Shown here one piece after another: positions 50,042 through 61,295 of a DNA stretch of 64,000 nt. The stretch's first letter is position 1; every line of letters begins with the position of its first letter. Under the pieces are notes generated by a model. That model was not told the origin of the DNA, ran no database searches, and saw only the letters and a list, made by a program, of their open reading frames with translations. The stretch spans positions 62,001 to 126,000 of the forward strand of contig NZ_BBRH01000009.1 of NCBI RefSeq assembly GCF_002090055.1, given 5' to 3'. This stretch comes from Demequina sp. NBRC 110051. GTDB taxonomy: Bacteria > Actinomycetota > Actinomycetes > Actinomycetales > Demequinaceae. The translations under genes were made by a program, and so were the position numbers.

Positions 50042-51280
50042 TCAGTGTGACAGCGCCGAGTGCCGTGGCTCGGGTACGCGCGCCGCCATCGGCGCGATCC
50101 GGTCCTCCACCAGTGCGTGCGCGAGGCGCGCGATCGCACGCCTGAGTGGCGCCCGCGGGGTGCGTTCCACCAGGCTGCGCCCGGCGAGCGTCGCGGCATC
50201 GGCCGCCCGCGGGTCCCACGGCAGGGTCCACACCTGATCGATGCCCGCGTAGCGGACGAGCGCGTCCGCCACCGCCTCCTCGGGACGGGTGCCCGCGACA
50301 TCCGCCCGCACCCTGTTGACCGCCACGACGGGCTCGCGCACGCCGATCTGAGCGAGGTCGCCGAGCCCCTGGATGAGGCGCTGAATCCCGAGGGGTTCGG
50401 CCGTGCCCACGGCGACCACGGCATCGGCCGCCTGGACGGCGGCGAGGGTGGCGCCATGGCGCTGGGGCGCGCGGGTGTCATAGCTCAGCTCCTCATCGCG
50501 TTCGAGCCCGAATCCCGCGTCGATCACCACCACGTCGGCCGCCTCGCGTGCGCCCTCCAGCAGCGCCTCGAGGGCGACGCCGGGGACTTCGGGCCACCGT
50601 TGGGCGCGCGACAGTCCGGTCACCACCCGCCACCGCTCGGCGACGGGGAGTGCGTACGTCTCGACATCCGCAGCCCTCACCGACCCGTGCTGGGCGATGC
50701 GCGCCAGAGCTGCAATACCAGGGGACTCGTCGAGCAGGCCGCATGCCTGGGCGACCGCGCCACCGTAGGTGTCGGCATCAATCAGGACCGTCTCGTGACC
50801 CGCGTGTGCGGCTTCGGCGGCGAGGTTCACCGCGAGCGTGGTGCGACCGGGCGCTCCCGTAGGACCCCACACGGCGACGACGAGCCCGTGGCGACTCATC
50901 TCCGGCTCGACCTCGGGCACGCGAGGCTGCGGCACGCCGGCGGCGTCCACGAGTGCCTGCGCCACATCGGCGTCGCTCGCCGAGGGCGGCAGCACTGACC
51001 GCACCCCCAGGCGGGCGAGCTGTTCTCCCGCCTCGCGGGTGGTGGGCAGACCCACCACGGTGACCGCCTGGGCCTGGAGGTCGGCGACTACGTCGCGGGT
51101 GAGACGCGGATGATCGGAGACCAGGACCACGGACCCGACCCCCGCCTGGGCTGCCCCCACGGCTTCGGCCAGGTCGGCGCAGCGGCGTACCACCTCGAGC
51201 TCCGCCCTGGCCGCGCACGCCTCGACGATCCCCGCCTCACGCGCTCCCGCGACCGCGAGGATCACCGCGGTGCGCGTCAT
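50042..51280 (-). CDS. CpaE/MinD-like ATPase
   Basis: Product of 412 residues. An N-terminal receiver-like domain (about 1-110) is followed by a MinD/ParA-type P-loop domain with GPTGAPGRTTLAVNLA near 139-154 (a deviant Walker A with no lysine at the usual first position) and VLIDADTYGG (Walker B-like). These are the features of CpaE, the pilus-assembly and localisation ATPase. It overlaps the SAF-domain gene by 4 bp. No pilin genes are in the window, so a role in a Flp/Tad-type system is inference. Confidence 0.83.
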   Translation of the reverse strand: MTRTAVILAVAGAREAGIVEACAARAELEVVRRCADLAEAVGAAQAGVGSVVLVSDHPRLTRDVVADLQAQAVTVVGLPTTREAGEQLARLGVRSVLPPSASDADVAQALVDAAGVPQPRVPEVEPEMSRHGLVVAVWGPTGAPGRTTLAVNLAAEAAHAGHETVLIDADTYGGAVAQACGLLDESPGIAALARIAQHGSVRAADVETYALPVAERWRVVTGLSRAQRWPEVPGVALEALLEGAREAADVVVIDAGFGLERDEELSYDTRAPQRHGATLAAVQAADAVVAVGTAEPLGIQRLIQGLGDLAQIGVREPVVAVNRVRADVAGTRPEEAVADALVRYAGIDQVWTLPWDPRAADAATLAGRSLVERTPRAPLRRAIARLAHALVEDRIAPMAARVPEPRHSALSH

Positions 51281-51903
51281 GGCGTGCCCCCGAGGCCCAA
51301 GACGGCGAGGTCGCCGCCGCCCGCGACGGCCTGCAGGAATGCGGCCACCTCGTCCTCGGGCACCGCGACGTAGACGACCTGGTCGGAGTCGACCGCGAAG
51401 GCGCCCTCCGCATCGGCCACCTCGGTGACCACCAAGGACTCTCCCAGCAACACGGTGCTGGCGGCGCCGGCTTCATCCACGGTGGTCAGCCACACGTCGA
51501 CGACGGAGCCGGGCACGATGCCCGCATCGAGGGGCAGCGATGTCGCGACCGGCACGGGCCTCACGTCGACCGCGTCGGCGGAGACGAGGGCGGCGGCGGG
51601 GACCAACTCGCCCGCACCCACCGCACGCGTCACGACGCTGCCCACGGGAGGCTCCTGGGTTGCGTCGAGGTACGCGGCGGACCCCACGTTCACGTGGGCC
51701 ACCATGAGGTCGTCGGCCGCGAGGACGGTGCCCGGCGTGAGGGTGCCCTTGGCCGCGTAGAACGGCTCCGTGGCATCGGCCGCCCTGACGATGCCCGCGA
51801 CGGCAACCACCGACGCCGCCACGAGGGCGATCCCGATGAGCAGGCGTGGATCACGCCACGAGGGGCGCTTCAGACGCCCCGCGATGGGTCCGGCATCGTT
51901 CAT
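51277..51903 (-). CDS. SAF-domain (CpaB/RcpC-like) membrane protein
   Basis: Product of 208 residues from the ATG at 51903 (MNDAGPIAGRLKRPSW). A single membrane helix (LLIGIALVAASVVAVAGIV) near 17-35 anchors an outer SAF domain with GTLTPGTVLAADDLMVAHVN, as in CpaB of Flp pilus systems. It overlaps the CpaE-like gene by 4 bp. The upstream neighbour, a small HTH gene, is divergent. Confidence 0.82.
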   Translation of the reverse strand: MNDAGPIAGRLKRPSWRDPRLLIGIALVAASVVAVAGIVRAADATEPFYAAKGTLTPGTVLAADDLMVAHVNVGSAAYLDATQEPPVGSVVTRAVGAGELVPAAALVSADAVDVRPVPVATSLPLDAGIVPGSVVDVWLTTVDEAGAASTVLLGESLVVTEVADAEGAFAVDSDQVVYVAVPEDEVAAFLQAVAGGGDLAVLGLGGTP

Positions 51904-52014
51904 GACTCGCCCCCGATGACTGTCGATGCCGCTTAAGAATGCCTGCTTGCGACCGGGTCGGCAACACCTGTGGACAACAGCGGCGGCACCCGCGCCCCGT
52001 GCCACAATGGCGCC

Positions 52015-52224
52015 ATGGCCCCACGGTTCCTGAAGATGGAGGATGTGCAGGAGATCCTGAACATCTCCTCGCAGCAGGCGTATTCGCTGGTGCGCAGCGG
52101 CGACCTGCCCGCCATTCAGGTGGGCGGACGCGGCATCTGGCGCGTCGAGGCCACCGAGCTCGAGTCGTACATCGCCCGGCAGTACGCGGCGGTCCGCGAG
52201 AAGGCGGAACGCACAGAGTCCTAG
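52015..52224 (+). CDS. Small helix-turn-helix protein (excisionase/MerR-like)
   Basis: Product of 69 residues beginning MAPRFLKMEDVQEILN. The HTH_17 winged helix pattern is clear: EDVQEILNISSQQAYSLVRSG and a wing ending in GRGIWRVEATELESYI. Such proteins act as architectural or regulatory DNA-binding factors (BldC/excisionase group). No recombination gene is nearby, so phage origin is unlikely; the adjacent SAF-CpaE operon could be its target. Confidence 0.8.
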   Translation: MAPRFLKMEDVQEILNISSQQAYSLVRSGDLPAIQVGGRGIWRVEATELESYIARQYAAVREKAERTES

Positions 52225-52227
52225 CCG

Positions 52228-52740
52228 TTACGCGGGTCTCACCGTCAGGATCGCGGCCCACGGCACCGTCACCTGCGCGTCGCCCGGCTCGACGAGTTCG
52301 AGATGGTCGGCTCCCACCCATGCGATCCTGCCCACCCGTGGCCCCGAACGGGTCGCGACCACGACGCGTGCGCGGTCACGGGCGAGTCCACGCAGGACGT
52401 GGCCCAGGCTGACGCGCCGCTCGACGACACCGCGCGTGGCGCCTGCGGCAGGTAGCCCCCATACCGCGTCGACAGCGGCCGTCGCAATCACGTGCTCGCG
52501 GCCCTCGTCATCGCACACGAGCACCCAATCGTCCGCGCCATCGCGCACCTCGCCCTCGAGCCTGGCGCCGTCAACGAGGACCGCTCGGATGCGACCTCCG
52601 TGCGCCGCGGCGATGCGGGACCCCCACGACACGGACGCGCGCTCGGAGCGTTCACGCGCGGCCACCTCGGCACGCCACGCGCCCGCCTCGTCGGCGTCGG
52701 CCTGCGCCTCCAGGTCCGCGAAGAGCTCCTCCCACCGCAT
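52228..52740 (-). CDS. Conserved actinobacterial protein of unknown function
   Basis: Product of 170 residues from the ATG at 52740 (MRWEELFADLEAQADAD). An N-terminal acidic/amphipathic helix (about 1-35) precedes a beta-rich domain, with repeated short strands (GRIRAVLVDGARLEGEV, VLVCDDEGREHVI) and a C-terminal VGRIAWVGADHLELVEP. No family name recognised. Its 3' end is 3 bp from the HTH gene stop on the other strand, and the start is divergent from the LysM gene. Confidence 0.7.
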   Translation of the reverse strand: MRWEELFADLEAQADADEAGAWRAEVAARERSERASVSWGSRIAAAHGGRIRAVLVDGARLEGEVRDGADDWVLVCDDEGREHVIATAAVDAVWGLPAAGATRGVVERRVSLGHVLRGLARDRARVVVATRSGPRVGRIAWVGADHLELVEPGDAQVTVPWAAILTVRPA

Positions 52741-52852
52741 GCGGACACGGTAGCCCGGCTGTCCACAATCTCGCGTTGCGGTCGACACCGCCCGCGCAAT
52801 GACGTAGACCTAATGTCATCAAACAGCATCAAAACGCATCGAAAGGACTTGA

Positions 52853-53620
52853 ATGATGCCATCGAGGTCTCTTGACACCGGCCGAGCTCGCCGGAATCTC
52901 GCCCGGGTTGCCGTCGCGGGCGTGCCCGTCGTGGGCGCCGTGTTCCTCGTGACCGCCGCCGAGGTCGCCGCCACGCTCGGGCCGCGCCCGGGGGTCGACG
53001 ACCTGGTGGTCGGGGCCATGGCGGCGCTCGGGGCGGCGGTCTGCGGATGGTTGTCGCTCATCGCGATCGCGGCGGTCCTGGCCCCCCGTCGGTGGCGCGC
53101 GGCCATGGTCGCGGCGAGCCCGGCCGTATGGAGGCGCGTGATCGCGGTGGCGCTCGGCACAGCCGTCGCTGCAGGAGCGGCCCTTCCCGCATCCGCCGCC
53201 GGGTGGGTGGCGCTTACCCCCGAGGTCGAGCCCTCCCCCGCTGGATGGCTCGTGCACGTCACGGCGACCGACGCGCCTGCATCATCGGATACGCCCCAGA
53301 CCCCGACGACAACGCCGGAACCCACGCGCGCCGCGTCCCCGCCGTCGCCGCGGTCGCCACGTGAATCGGCGTCAGCGGCGCTGACCTCCACCGCGGACAC
53401 CGATGCCGCACCAGGCACCCGGACCGGCGCCTCCCACACCGTGTCGCGCGGCGAGTCCCTGTGGACCATCACCGCCGCAGTGCTGGACACCCGGGACGCG
53501 CCCACCATCGCCGCCGCATGGCCGGCGCTGTACGAGGCCAACCGCGAAGCGCTCGGGTCGAACCCTCATCTGATCCATCCCGGCCAGACCCTGACGCTGC
53601 CCGGCGGGTGGTCGCGGTGA
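52853..53620 (+). CDS. LysM-domain membrane protein
   Basis: Product of 255 residues (ATGATG start; 52853 or 52856). Two or three hydrophobic segments occupy about 17-115, a Pro/Ser/Thr linker follows (about 135-195), and a C-terminal LysM domain begins HTVSRGESLWTIT and ends NPHLIHPGQTLTLP. LysM modules bind N-acetylglucosamine in peptidoglycan. The GTGA overlap couples it to the next gene, and the pair sits next to secA as in many actinobacteria. Confidence 0.85.
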   Translation: MMPSRSLDTGRARRNLARVAVAGVPVVGAVFLVTAAEVAATLGPRPGVDDLVVGAMAALGAAVCGWLSLIAIAAVLAPRRWRAAMVAASPAVWRRVIAVALGTAVAAGAALPASAAGWVALTPEVEPSPAGWLVHVTATDAPASSDTPQTPTTTPEPTRAASPPSPRSPRESASAALTSTADTDAAPGTRTGASHTVSRGESLWTITAAVLDTRDAPTIAAAWPALYEANREALGSNPHLIHPGQTLTLPGGWSR

Positions 53621-54021
53621 GCGCGCTGCCGGTCCGCCAGGCGACGGACGCAGCGCCACGTACCCTTCCCCCTCGCCCGTACGCGCGTACCCACACACCA
53701 TTGGGAGACCCTGCACCGCTGGCCTGCACGCTCGCCAAGGCCGTGATGGAGGCCGTCACCGGCGGCGAGGACCTCCTCGCCCTCGCACGCTGGATCACGC
53801 CGGAACTGCGCGAAAGCCTCCACCGTCAGCAGTCGCTCGCCCGGCGGCGCGGGCTCACGCCCGGCCCGGCTCACATCCTGCGTGCGCGCGTCTGCCGCAC
53901 ATCGGCGACGAGCGCAGAGGTCTCGCTGGTGGTAAGCGACGGCGAGCACTCACGCGCCGTCGCGATGCGCTTCGAGGACAGTCACGGGCGCTGGCTCGCG
54001 ACCGTCATCGACGTGCTGTAG
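53617..54021 (+). CDS. Rv3235-family protein
   Basis: Product of 134 residues from the GTG at 53617 (VSALPVRQATDAAP), overlapping the previous stop by GTGA. It has a Pro/Arg-rich N-terminus, a central helix with EAVTGGEDLLALARWI, RESLHRQQSLARRRG, and beta strands ending in GRWLATVIDVL, the pattern of the Rv3235/DUF6459 family that lies beside secA in actinobacteria. Function unknown. Its stop is adjacent to the convergent secA stop, with one base between. Confidence 0.82.
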   Translation: MSALPVRQATDAAPRTLPPRPYARTHTPLGDPAPLACTLAKAVMEAVTGGEDLLALARWITPELRESLHRQQSLARRRGLTPGPAHILRARVCRTSATSAEVSLVVSDGEHSRAVAMRFEDSHGRWLATVIDVL

Positions 54022-54022
54022 G

Positions 54023-56929
<2,907 letters not shown>

Positions 56930-56975
56930 AGTCAATGCTCCTGACGTCTCGGGAATCCTGAACCATCGTAGGCGC

Positions 56976-57866
56976 TCACGCGGCGGCGGCCTGCGCGTCT
57001 CGCTGAGGGCGCAACAACACGATGGAGCCCGCGAGCACCGCGCCTCCCAGCACTCCGACCGGGCCCAGCCGCTCGCCGAGGATGAGCGCCCCCAGGACGG
57101 CCGCGACCAGCGGCTCCAGCAGGGACACGATGGTGGCGACGAACGGCGGCACCGTCTCCAGCCCGTGGAGGTACGCGACGTACGCGAGCGCCGTCGACAC
57201 GACGCCGAGCGCGAGCGCATACCCCCACCCCTCGCCGTCGGACGGCGCCGACCAGCCGGTCAGCACGACGACCGGCACCAGCATGAGCCCGCCACCCGTG
57301 AACGAGAGCGCCGTGAGGCGCACCGCGCCCAGGCTCATCACCGGACGGCGATTGACGAAGGTGAGCGCGGCGAACGCGGCGCCGGCCGCGAGCGCGACGG
57401 CCACGCCCGCCACGGCATCGGCGCCGGCCTCGAGGCCCGTGCCCAACAACGCTGTGAGGCCAGCGAGGGCCAGCCCCAAGGCGACCACGGTGCGCCGGGG
57501 AGGTGCCGCCCGGGTCACCACGGCATCGGCCGCCGCCACCCACAACGGCGAGGAACCGATCGTGACGAGCGTGGCGAGCGAGACCCCCGCAAGGTTCACG
57601 GCGGTGAAATACAGGACCTCGAAGAGCGCCGTCGTGGCCGCTGTCACGAGGATGCGCCGCCACATGCGCGCCGTCAGCGCGCGGGGCGACAGGCTGCGCG
57701 TCACGGCGAGGAAGCCGATGAGCACGACCCCCGCGATGAGCATGCGCCACATCGCGACGGCGTAGGCCGAGGTGCCCGAGTGGTCCGCCAACAGCGACCC
57801 GAGCAGCCCGCCGGTGCCCCACAGCGCCGCTGCGGTGACGACGAGCAAAAAGTGAGGGGTGCGCAC
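56976..57866 (-). CDS. DMT-superfamily (EamA) transporter
   Basis: Product of 296 residues with ten hydrophobic segments, two EamA repeats, each ending in a conserved [11 protein letters not shown]-type motif (second copy near 255-265). Likely an inner-membrane metabolite or drug exporter. The GTG at 57866 is the only start that keeps the first helix; it lies inside a hairpin (57856-57895). It sits between hpf and secA, 46 bp before the secA start, so it interrupts the usual hpf-secA adjacency. Confidence 0.88.
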   Translation of the reverse strand: MRTPHFLLVVTAAALWGTGGLLGSLLADHSGTSAYAVAMWRMLIAGVVLIGFLAVTRSLSPRALTARMWRRILVTAATTALFEVLYFTAVNLAGVSLATLVTIGSSPLWVAAADAVVTRAAPPRRTVVALGLALAGLTALLGTGLEAGADAVAGVAVALAAGAAFAALTFVNRRPVMSLGAVRLTALSFTGGGLMLVPVVVLTGWSAPSDGEGWGYALALGVVSTALAYVAYLHGLETVPPFVATIVSLLEPLVAAVLGALILGERLGPVGVLGGAVLAGSIVLLRPQRDAQAAAA

Positions 57867-57895
57867 GCCGGAACACTACCGGCGGGAGCACCCCT
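57856..57895 (-). terminator. Hairpin spanning the EamA start codon
   Basis: AGGGGTGC (57856-57863) pairs with GCACCCCT (57888-57895), and inside it CGCCGG (57866-57871) pairs with CCGGCG (57879-57884). The GTG start (57864-57866) falls within it. It could terminate hpf transcripts or limit translation of the transporter. Confidence 0.5.
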
Positions 57896-57911
57896 CGACG
57901 TGGTGCGGAGC

Positions 57912-58577
57912 TTAGGCGCTTTCGAGCGCCGCCTCGGCGGGGGCTGTCTCGAGGTGGAGAACCCCGTAGGTCCAGCCACGCCGGCGGTACACCGCGGAGG
58001 CGAGTCCGGAATCGGCGTCGTGGAAGAGGAAGAAGTCGTGGCCGACGAGTTCCATCTGGTCGATGGCCTCGGCAACGGTCATCGGCGCGGCCTCGTGGGT
58101 CTTGGAGCGGATGACGATGGGGGTGCCGTCGATGGCGACCTCGCGGGTGGCGCTGGTCGGAGCACCCTCCCAGGCCTCGACGGACTCGATGGGAGACTCT
58201 CCCGCGGTGACGGCGGGGTCGTCCTTGGCCTGCAGGTCGGTGACGACCTCGTGGAGCGAAGGCTTACCGACGTGGCGCTTGGCGCGACGGTCGTGCAGGC
58301 GACGCAGCTGCTCGGTGATCCTCATCGAGGCTCGCTCGAGGGCGGCGAGACGGTCATCGGCGGAGGCCTCGGCGCGCAGCACGCCGCCCTTGCCGTGAAG
58401 GGTGATCTCGACGCGTTCGCGATCCCCCGAGAGCTTCGGATTGCGTTCATGGACGACGGTCACTTCTGCACGCGTCGCGCGGGTGGCGAGGGATTCGATC
58501 TTGTCCATCTTTTCGAAGATCTTGTCCCGCACGTCCTCGGAGACCTTGGTGTGGCGTCCGATAATCGCGATGTCCAT
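57912..58577 (-). CDS. hpf: Ribosome hibernation promoting factor, long form
   Basis: Product of 221 residues, the long form that stabilises 100S ribosome dimers in stationary phase. The N-terminal domain (1 to about 105) starts MDIAIIGRHTKVSED and includes VTVVHERNPKL; the C-terminal dimerisation domain has DQMELVGHDFFLFHD near 174-188. The ATG at 58577 is preceded by GAAGGAG. Usual neighbour of secA in actinobacteria. The 131-bp leader contains no gene. Confidence 0.95.
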   Translation of the reverse strand: MDIAIIGRHTKVSEDVRDKIFEKMDKIESLATRATRAEVTVVHERNPKLSGDRERVEITLHGKGGVLRAEASADDRLAALERASMRITEQLRRLHDRRAKRHVGKPSLHEVVTDLQAKDDPAVTAGESPIESVEAWEGAPTSATREVAIDGTPIVIRSKTHEAAPMTVAEAIDQMELVGHDFFLFHDADSGLASAVYRRRGWTYGVLHLETAPAEAALESA

Positions 58578-58708
58578 GGTGAAAGCTCCTTCGCAGTTCA
58601 TGAAAGTGGCCAGGCGGCCTGGGGGCTTGTGGTGACTGCGGCGCCGACTGCGCCTGCGGCATCACCTCCCCTGACTCGAAGGTGCCGGTCTGCGGGACCG
58701 GTGGAATC

Positions 58709-59443
58709 TCACCCTAGCCCTGTTGCGGCCTTTGCGCGAGCAGGCTCCGCAACAGCCAGCACGAGCGCGGCGGGGACGGCGGCTCCCGCCCGCTCGAGGG
58801 CCTCAGCAACGCCCGCGAGGGACGCTCCCGTGGTCATGACATCGTCGACGATGAGGATGGTGCGCCCCGCGACCGGCGCGCGCACCGTCAGGGACTGCCG
58901 CATGCCCTGCCACCGGCGCCGCGCGGAGCTGCCCCGCTGTTCGCCGCGCGACAGCGCGAGGACGCGAGAGCCGTCCGTCGCCTCGAGTCCCACGGCGGCG
59001 AGCCCAGCCGCAGCCGCGCCCGTGAGAAGCCGCGGCAGGTCCCTTCCGCGCCGCCTCGCGGCACCAGGACGCGACGGCACGCACGCGATCATGAGAGGAC
59101 CTGGTAGTTGGGTGAGTGCGGGGCCGATGGTGGTGGCGGCCCGCTCCATCGCCTCGCTCAGGAATCGGTCGAGGTCCCGCCGCCCGCCGTCCTTCCATGC
59201 GGTCACAAATCCGTGTGCGGGGCCGCTCAGGGACGTGACCGCCCACACCGGGAGCGCGGGCCTGTCCTCAACATCGAGGCGAGGGGCGAGCGATTCGACC
59301 CTCAGCGGCGTGTCCCACCACTCGGCCGCGCACTCGTCACACCAGAGGGTGTCGCGCGCCCCACACCCCGGGCATTCCACGGGCACCACCAGCCGAGCGA
59401 GGTCACGCGCCGCCATGACCGCGGCTCGTCTCCACGAGTCCAT
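58709..59443 (-). CDS. comF: ComF-family phosphoribosyltransferase-like protein
   Basis: Product of 244 residues. An N-terminal zinc finger (CPGCGARDTLWCDECAAEWW, near 24-43) is followed by a PRTase fold, with the PRPP motif VDDVMTTGASLAGVAEAL near 199-216 and RPGAARRRGRDLP. ComF is needed for DNA uptake in competent bacteria and is widespread as a gene of uncertain role elsewhere. No other competence genes are in view. It is a gene of the mtrA-mtrB-lpqB-comF-hpf run. Confidence 0.88.
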   Translation of the reverse strand: MDSWRRAAVMAARDLARLVVPVECPGCGARDTLWCDECAAEWWDTPLRVESLAPRLDVEDRPALPVWAVTSLSGPAHGFVTAWKDGGRRDLDRFLSEAMERAATTIGPALTQLPGPLMIACVPSRPGAARRRGRDLPRLLTGAAAAGLAAVGLEATDGSRVLALSRGEQRGSSARRRWQGMRQSLTVRAPVAGRTILIVDDVMTTGASLAGVAEALERAGAAVPAALVLAVAEPARAKAATGLG

Positions 59444-59549
59444 GACTCAAGACTCGCCTCGACGGCGGGATGAGAGCTGCGCCGCAGCGGCGCTCCGGGA
59501 ACAACGCGACGCCAGCGGGCGCCTGGGGACGACGGTCGTCCGGGCAGGA

Positions 59550-61295
59550 TCAGCCCGCGTAGGAAAGGTCCTCGATCCCCTCTGCCACGGGCGTCCACGA
59601 CGTGCCCGCACGCTCCTCGACCGCGCCCTCGGCCCCCACCACCACGAGCGACGACTCACCCGAGCGGGCGGTGATCGCCACCGCGTTGGTCATCGCGCCG
59701 AGCGTGGTGGTGCGACCGCCTACGGAGGTCACCCAGAGAGGGGTCGAGGAGCCCTCGATGGGTTCGCCGAGGACCGCCACCGTGAGCGCGTCCGTCCACG
59801 CGATGTCGACGCCCGCGCCCACGGCGCCGCCCACCGGCAGCGGCTCGCCGATGCCGGTCGGGCTGCCGTCGGCCTCACGCACGATGGCCGCCACCTCGAG
59901 GGCGGCCTGCCCGCCCGCGCGCGAGAGCACCGCGATGCGGCTACCGTCGCGCGACAGCGCGATCGCGACGACGGTGCGCGAGCCCAGCCACTCGTCGCCC
60001 AGGGCGAATGCCTCTCCCCCGACCCCGGCCACCTGCAGGGCGCCGCCACCGCTCGCCACACTCCAGACGTTGCCGAAACGGTCGAAACTCGGCGCCACCA
60101 TGTCGTCGCCCGCAATGACGGTGGTCGCGACAGCGGGGGCGATCTCTTCGCCCTCGCCAGCGCCGGCACCCTCCTGGCCCGTCTCCAGCGGCACAAGCGA
60201 GTCCAACCCGCTAGCGAGATCCTCGGTGACCTGGACCCCGACACCCTCGACCGAGAACGCCACGCGCGTGCCGTCATAGGACAGGGCGACACCGCCTGCG
60301 CCCACGCCCACTCCTCCGGACTGGGCGGGCACTGCGACGCCATCGCCGTCCCACAGACCCAGGCGATCGTCGGCGATCACCGCCGCGACCGCATCGGGCA
60401 CCGGCGCCTTATCGAGCGTGACGGATTCCTCGTCGGCGATGGGAAGGCCGCCAATGCGCACCTCGACATCGGTCACGTCGGGAAGGCTGCCAAGCGTCAG
60501 CCGGAGCTGTTCGTCCGCGAGCGCGCGTTCCTCGGGAGAACCCGCGGACTGCGCCGTGAGGTCGACCGTCGCCACGCCGCCGGTCACGACCACCGACTCG
60601 ACCGCGAGCGCGGCCGCGGCGGGGAAACCGGTGACCACGGCATCGGCCAACCACGAGGAGGGGCCCTCGACGAGCTCGCGCGCGGCGGCCGTGGCGGCAT
60701 TGACGCGAGGGAGCCAGCGCTGCTCGGGCACCGCCGTGGTGAGATCGGGCGTCGCGAAAACCAGCTGCACGGCGCGGAAGAAGCTGACGAAGTTGGCCTC
60801 GGGAAGCACCACCCCGTCCGCGAGCGCAGCGATGCGCCACTCTCCCTCGTCGTTGCGCGCCATCTCGAACTCGATACGCTCCACCGTCTCGTCGGCGGTG
60901 TCCGTGAGCCTGCCGGACTCGTCCACCTCCGCGGCGACGGGGACCTCGTAGGTGACCGTGTCACCGGGCTCATCCCACTGCGGCGCTACCGCGCCGGAGT
61001 CGTAGACCAGCGTGCGCGCGGCCGGGTCCCAGGTCGATGCAGCTTCGTCGGTGAGGAACTCACGCGCGAGCGTGAAGTCGCTGGCCACACCGCTTGCCGA
61101 GGCCGTGAGGAAGCCCGTCACGATCGCCTCGGGGTCATCGGTGGCGCCCGGGCCCTGCGCGATGGGCTGGAAGGGTTCGATGGGGTCGACGATGCCGTCA
61201 CCTTCTTGGACGGGGCCCTCGACGGGGATCGAGGCGCACGCGCCGAGCACGAGGGTCGCCGCGGTGGTGAGTGCAGCCAGTCGCATGGGTCGCAT
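59550..61295 (-). CDS. lpqB: LpqB-family lipoprotein with GerMN domain
   Basis: Lipoprotein of 581 residues that modulates the MtrAB system in actinobacteria. The signal MRPMRLAALTTAATLVLGAC puts the lipidated Cys at 20. After an acidic region (21-120) a GerMN-like domain extends to about 310, and a beta-propeller-like C-terminal domain follows. The ATG at 61295 overlaps the mtrB stop (TGATG), so the three genes are coupled. Usual partner of mtrB. Confidence 0.92.
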   Translation of the reverse strand: MRPMRLAALTTAATLVLGACASIPVEGPVQEGDGIVDPIEPFQPIAQGPGATDDPEAIVTGFLTASASGVASDFTLAREFLTDEAASTWDPAARTLVYDSGAVAPQWDEPGDTVTYEVPVAAEVDESGRLTDTADETVERIEFEMARNDEGEWRIAALADGVVLPEANFVSFFRAVQLVFATPDLTTAVPEQRWLPRVNAATAAARELVEGPSSWLADAVVTGFPAAAALAVESVVVTGGVATVDLTAQSAGSPEERALADEQLRLTLGSLPDVTDVEVRIGGLPIADEESVTLDKAPVPDAVAAVIADDRLGLWDGDGVAVPAQSGGVGVGAGGVALSYDGTRVAFSVEGVGVQVTEDLASGLDSLVPLETGQEGAGAGEGEEIAPAVATTVIAGDDMVAPSFDRFGNVWSVASGGGALQVAGVGGEAFALGDEWLGSRTVVAIALSRDGSRIAVLSRAGGQAALEVAAIVREADGSPTGIGEPLPVGGAVGAGVDIAWTDALTVAVLGEPIEGSSTPLWVTSVGGRTTTLGAMTNAVAITARSGESSLVVVGAEGAVEERAGTSWTPVAEGIEDLSYAG

